A stretch of DNA of 16,883 nucleotides from an uncultured Collinsella sp. (GTDB taxonomy: Bacteria > Actinomycetota > Coriobacteriia > Coriobacteriales > Coriobacteriaceae): assembly GCA_938036665.1 (NCBI GenBank), contig CALHWR010000160.1, positions 1 through 16,883 of the forward strand, given 5' to 3'. This document shows positions 15,517 through 16,883 of this stretch, one piece after another. The position numbers were made by a program, and so were the translations under genes. Within the stretch, counting starts at the first letter, position 1, and the number at the start of each line of letters is the position of its first letter. The notes below the pieces were generated by a model. That model was not told where the DNA came from, did no database searches, and saw nothing but the letters and a program-made list of their open reading frames with translations.

Positions 15517-16086
15517 ATGACTAAGCGCAAGCAGATCGTCGCCCTCCTTGTCGGCGTTCTCCTGTTGGCTGGCGCCGCTGGTACCTTTGCGTGGCTTTCG
15601 GTTACGGGCGTGCTGGTCAACAAGTTTGGCTTTGGCTCGGTGGCGCCTTCGGTGGACGAGACGCTCAAGGACAACGTGAAAAGGGATGTCTCGGTAAAAA
15701 ATACGGGCTCGGCTCCGGCATACCTGCGTGTCGCGGTGAATATCTACTGGCAGGATAAGGATGGCGCGCGCCTGTGGGATGAGCCGGTTGCCGGCACCGA
15801 CTACGTCATTGACTGGGGCAGTGTGTCCAAGGCATCTGCTTCCAACACCGCCTCATCTTGGGTTGTCGCGTCCGACGGATACTACTACTGGACGTCTCCC
15901 GTTGCACCGATGGACAAAACCGATGTGCTCATCAAGAGCGTGACTGAGCAGAAGGCAGATGGGAAGAACCTGGTCGTTGACATTTCGACCCAGGCAATTC
16001 AATCCACGCCCGACGATGCAGTTGCAGAGGCATGGGGCTGTACAGTCAAGGATGGCGTGCTGGTGCCGCCGCATGGAGGTGCGTAA
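15517..16086 (+). CDS. TasA-like secreted protein with SipW-type signal peptide, second minor subunit
   Basis: A 189-residue protein. ATG 15517 follows the giant gene's TAG by one base, with GGGAGGGAGG (15501-15510) 6 nt upstream, so the two are coupled. The signal peptide is TKRKQ, a hydrophobic core (7-21) and GTFAWL (22-27), nearly identical in its site to the first TasA-like protein. NKFGFGSV is the first mature strand. RDVSVKNTGSAPAYLRVAVN repeats the family pattern seen at 9381. IDWGSVS and a Tyr/Trp-rich YYYWTSP segment follow. VDISTQAIQSTPDDAVAEAW is a clear last strand of the camelysin/TasA type. It probably packs into, caps or nucleates the fibre; which of these cannot be read from sequence. 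A longer in-frame start at 15457 lies inside the previous gene and is rejected. Confidence 0.82.
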   Translation: MTKRKQIVALLVGVLLLAGAAGTFAWLSVTGVLVNKFGFGSVAPSVDETLKDNVKRDVSVKNTGSAPAYLRVAVNIYWQDKDGARLWDEPVAGTDYVIDWGSVSKASASNTASSWVVASDGYYYWTSPVAPMDKTDVLIKSVTEQKADGKNLVVDISTQAIQSTPDDAVAEAWGCTVKDGVLVPPHGGA

Positions 16087-16088
16087 GT

Positions 16089-16787
16089 ATGGCCTCTCCG
16101 ATTCGTAAAGACGTTGCGTGTTTCTTGCATTGCGCGATGGCGGCAATCGTCTGCCTTATCGCGCTCGCCGTTCCTGCACGTGCGTTTGCTGACACTCCCA
16201 CGATTGCTTATAACGGAAATGCACGCCAGCTAACGGTATCGGGAGCGACGGACTCCTCGGGGGAGCCCGATCTGTTTCCGGCCTTTAAAGATTTGATGCC
16301 CGGCGATGCGCGCGAGCAGCAGATCGAGGTTCGTGCCACGGGCGTAAAATCCCAGGTGCGCGTGTTTGTGCGGGCCGTTGTCGATCACGAGACGGCACAT
16401 ATGCTGTCTCCCATCACCTTAACGGCGACTGTGGGCGATGCCTCTGCAGGTTGGCTCCAGACAGGAACACCGGGCAGCGTGTTTGCCTATCCCACGCAGG
16501 TCGCAACGTTTACGAGCGATGGCAGCACGGTACTCAATTTGCAACTAAGTGTCCCGACGTCGGTGGGCAACGAGCTTGCCGACGCAAACAAGGCAATTCG
16601 CTGGGAAATCACCGCCGAAGACGATGGCGAGAAGATCCCCGTACAACCTGCTGGCAGCAAGAAGCCCGGCTTGCTTGGTCTGGCGGCAACGGGCGACAAC
16701 ACGCTCACGTTGCTTTTGGTGTTGCTGGCGCTTGCCATCATCGCTTTTATAGCCGCGCTTCTTTTGTCCCGGAGGAACAAGCGCTAG
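16089..16787 (+). CDS. LAATG-type wall-anchored protein, probable base of the surface structure
   Basis: This is a 232-residue protein. ATG 16089 lies 2 nt after the previous stop, with GGAGGT (16075-16080) 8 nt upstream. A classical signal peptide ends ARAFA, with cleavage after Ala34. The mature part is a beta-rich domain with FKDLMPGDAREQQIEVRA (about 60-78), a pattern also common in TasA-like and anchor proteins, and NKAIRWEITAED near the end. The C-terminus is a full wall-sorting signal: LAATGD (198-203), a membrane helix (about 206-226) and SRRNKR. LAxTG is the preferred motif of class E sortases in high-GC Gram-positives. It is the only protein of the cluster with an anchor, so it may hold the unanchored adhesin and fibre to the wall (inference). 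No sortase gene is in the window. Confidence 0.85.
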   Translation: MASPIRKDVACFLHCAMAAIVCLIALAVPARAFADTPTIAYNGNARQLTVSGATDSSGEPDLFPAFKDLMPGDAREQQIEVRATGVKSQVRVFVRAVVDHETAHMLSPITLTATVGDASAGWLQTGTPGSVFAYPTQVATFTSDGSTVLNLQLSVPTSVGNELADANKAIRWEITAEDDGEKIPVQPAGSKKPGLLGLAATGDNTLTLLLVLLALAIIAFIAALLLSRRNKR

Positions 16788-16860
16788 GTCCATCTTCTAA
16801 ACGCAACGCCCTCCTGGGCGGCGGGCACGAAGTTCCCTACTCTACAGTCCTGCGCAAGAC

Positions 16861-16883
16861 GAAGGCCACATTAAGTGGCCTTC
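16861..16883 (+). terminator. Perfect hairpin at the window edge, probable operon terminator
   Basis: GAAGGCCAC (16861-16869) and GTGGCCTTC (16875-16883) form a perfect 9-bp stem with loop ATTAA, 74 nt after the last stop. The window ends exactly at the right arm, so a T-run cannot be checked. A smaller CGCCC/GGGCG stem lies in the gap before it. Confidence 0.6.

Noticed and set aside
16788..16860. Riboswitch or tRNA in the final gap
   Set aside because: Only short weak stems are visible, with no recognised conserved core or cloverleaf.

Overview
The window looks like chromosome from a high-GC Gram-positive gut actinobacterium, most likely a Collinsella or close relative in the Coriobacteriia. 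This rests on high-GC codon use, a small SRP RNA without an Alu domain, SipW/TasA-type secretion genes and an LAxTG-type wall-sorting signal; genus is an inference from gene style, not from a marker gene.

Left part (1-4894): the 3' end of a glycerate kinase gene; a 440-base gene-free stretch holding three successive imperfect inverted repeats; the 4.5S/SRP RNA gene with its own promoter and a T-run terminator; then two abutting ABC exporter genes. Their nucleotide-binding domains are complementary: the first has Walker B and switch-loop substitutions, the second an altered signature motif. This is the hallmark of a heterodimeric exporter with one degenerate ATP site.

Middle (4923-7500): a minus-strand AAA ATPase of the AAA_14/DUF4143 type with a C-terminal PD-(D/E)XK-like motif. 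A 330-base gap upstream of it contains six degenerate 23-bp tandem repeats. Next come a flavodoxin-family gene with a good promoter and terminator, and an array of four and a half 62-bp tandem repeats, each unit being itself an inverted repeat.

Right part (7500-16883): after an AT-richer leader with a run of nine G and a predicted promoter, a six-gene operon-like cluster encodes what appears to be a surface-fibre or adhesin system. It has a SipW-type (Ser/His) signal peptidase; three small TasA/camelysin-like proteins sharing the signal-peptide motif GT-x-A-aromatic; a giant 1827-residue secreted protein (GLUG-like beta-helix, eight InlB-type F-x-G-W repeats, a C-terminal SpaA/Cna-B-like domain, no membrane or wall anchor of its own); and a final protein with a classical signal peptide and an LAATG wall-sorting signal. 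A strong hairpin-terminator after the first TasA-like gene and near-zero spacing among the last four genes suggest an abundant major subunit followed by less abundant adhesin, minor subunit and anchor proteins. No sortase or regulator is in the window. This cluster is the best candidate for an undescribed system here.
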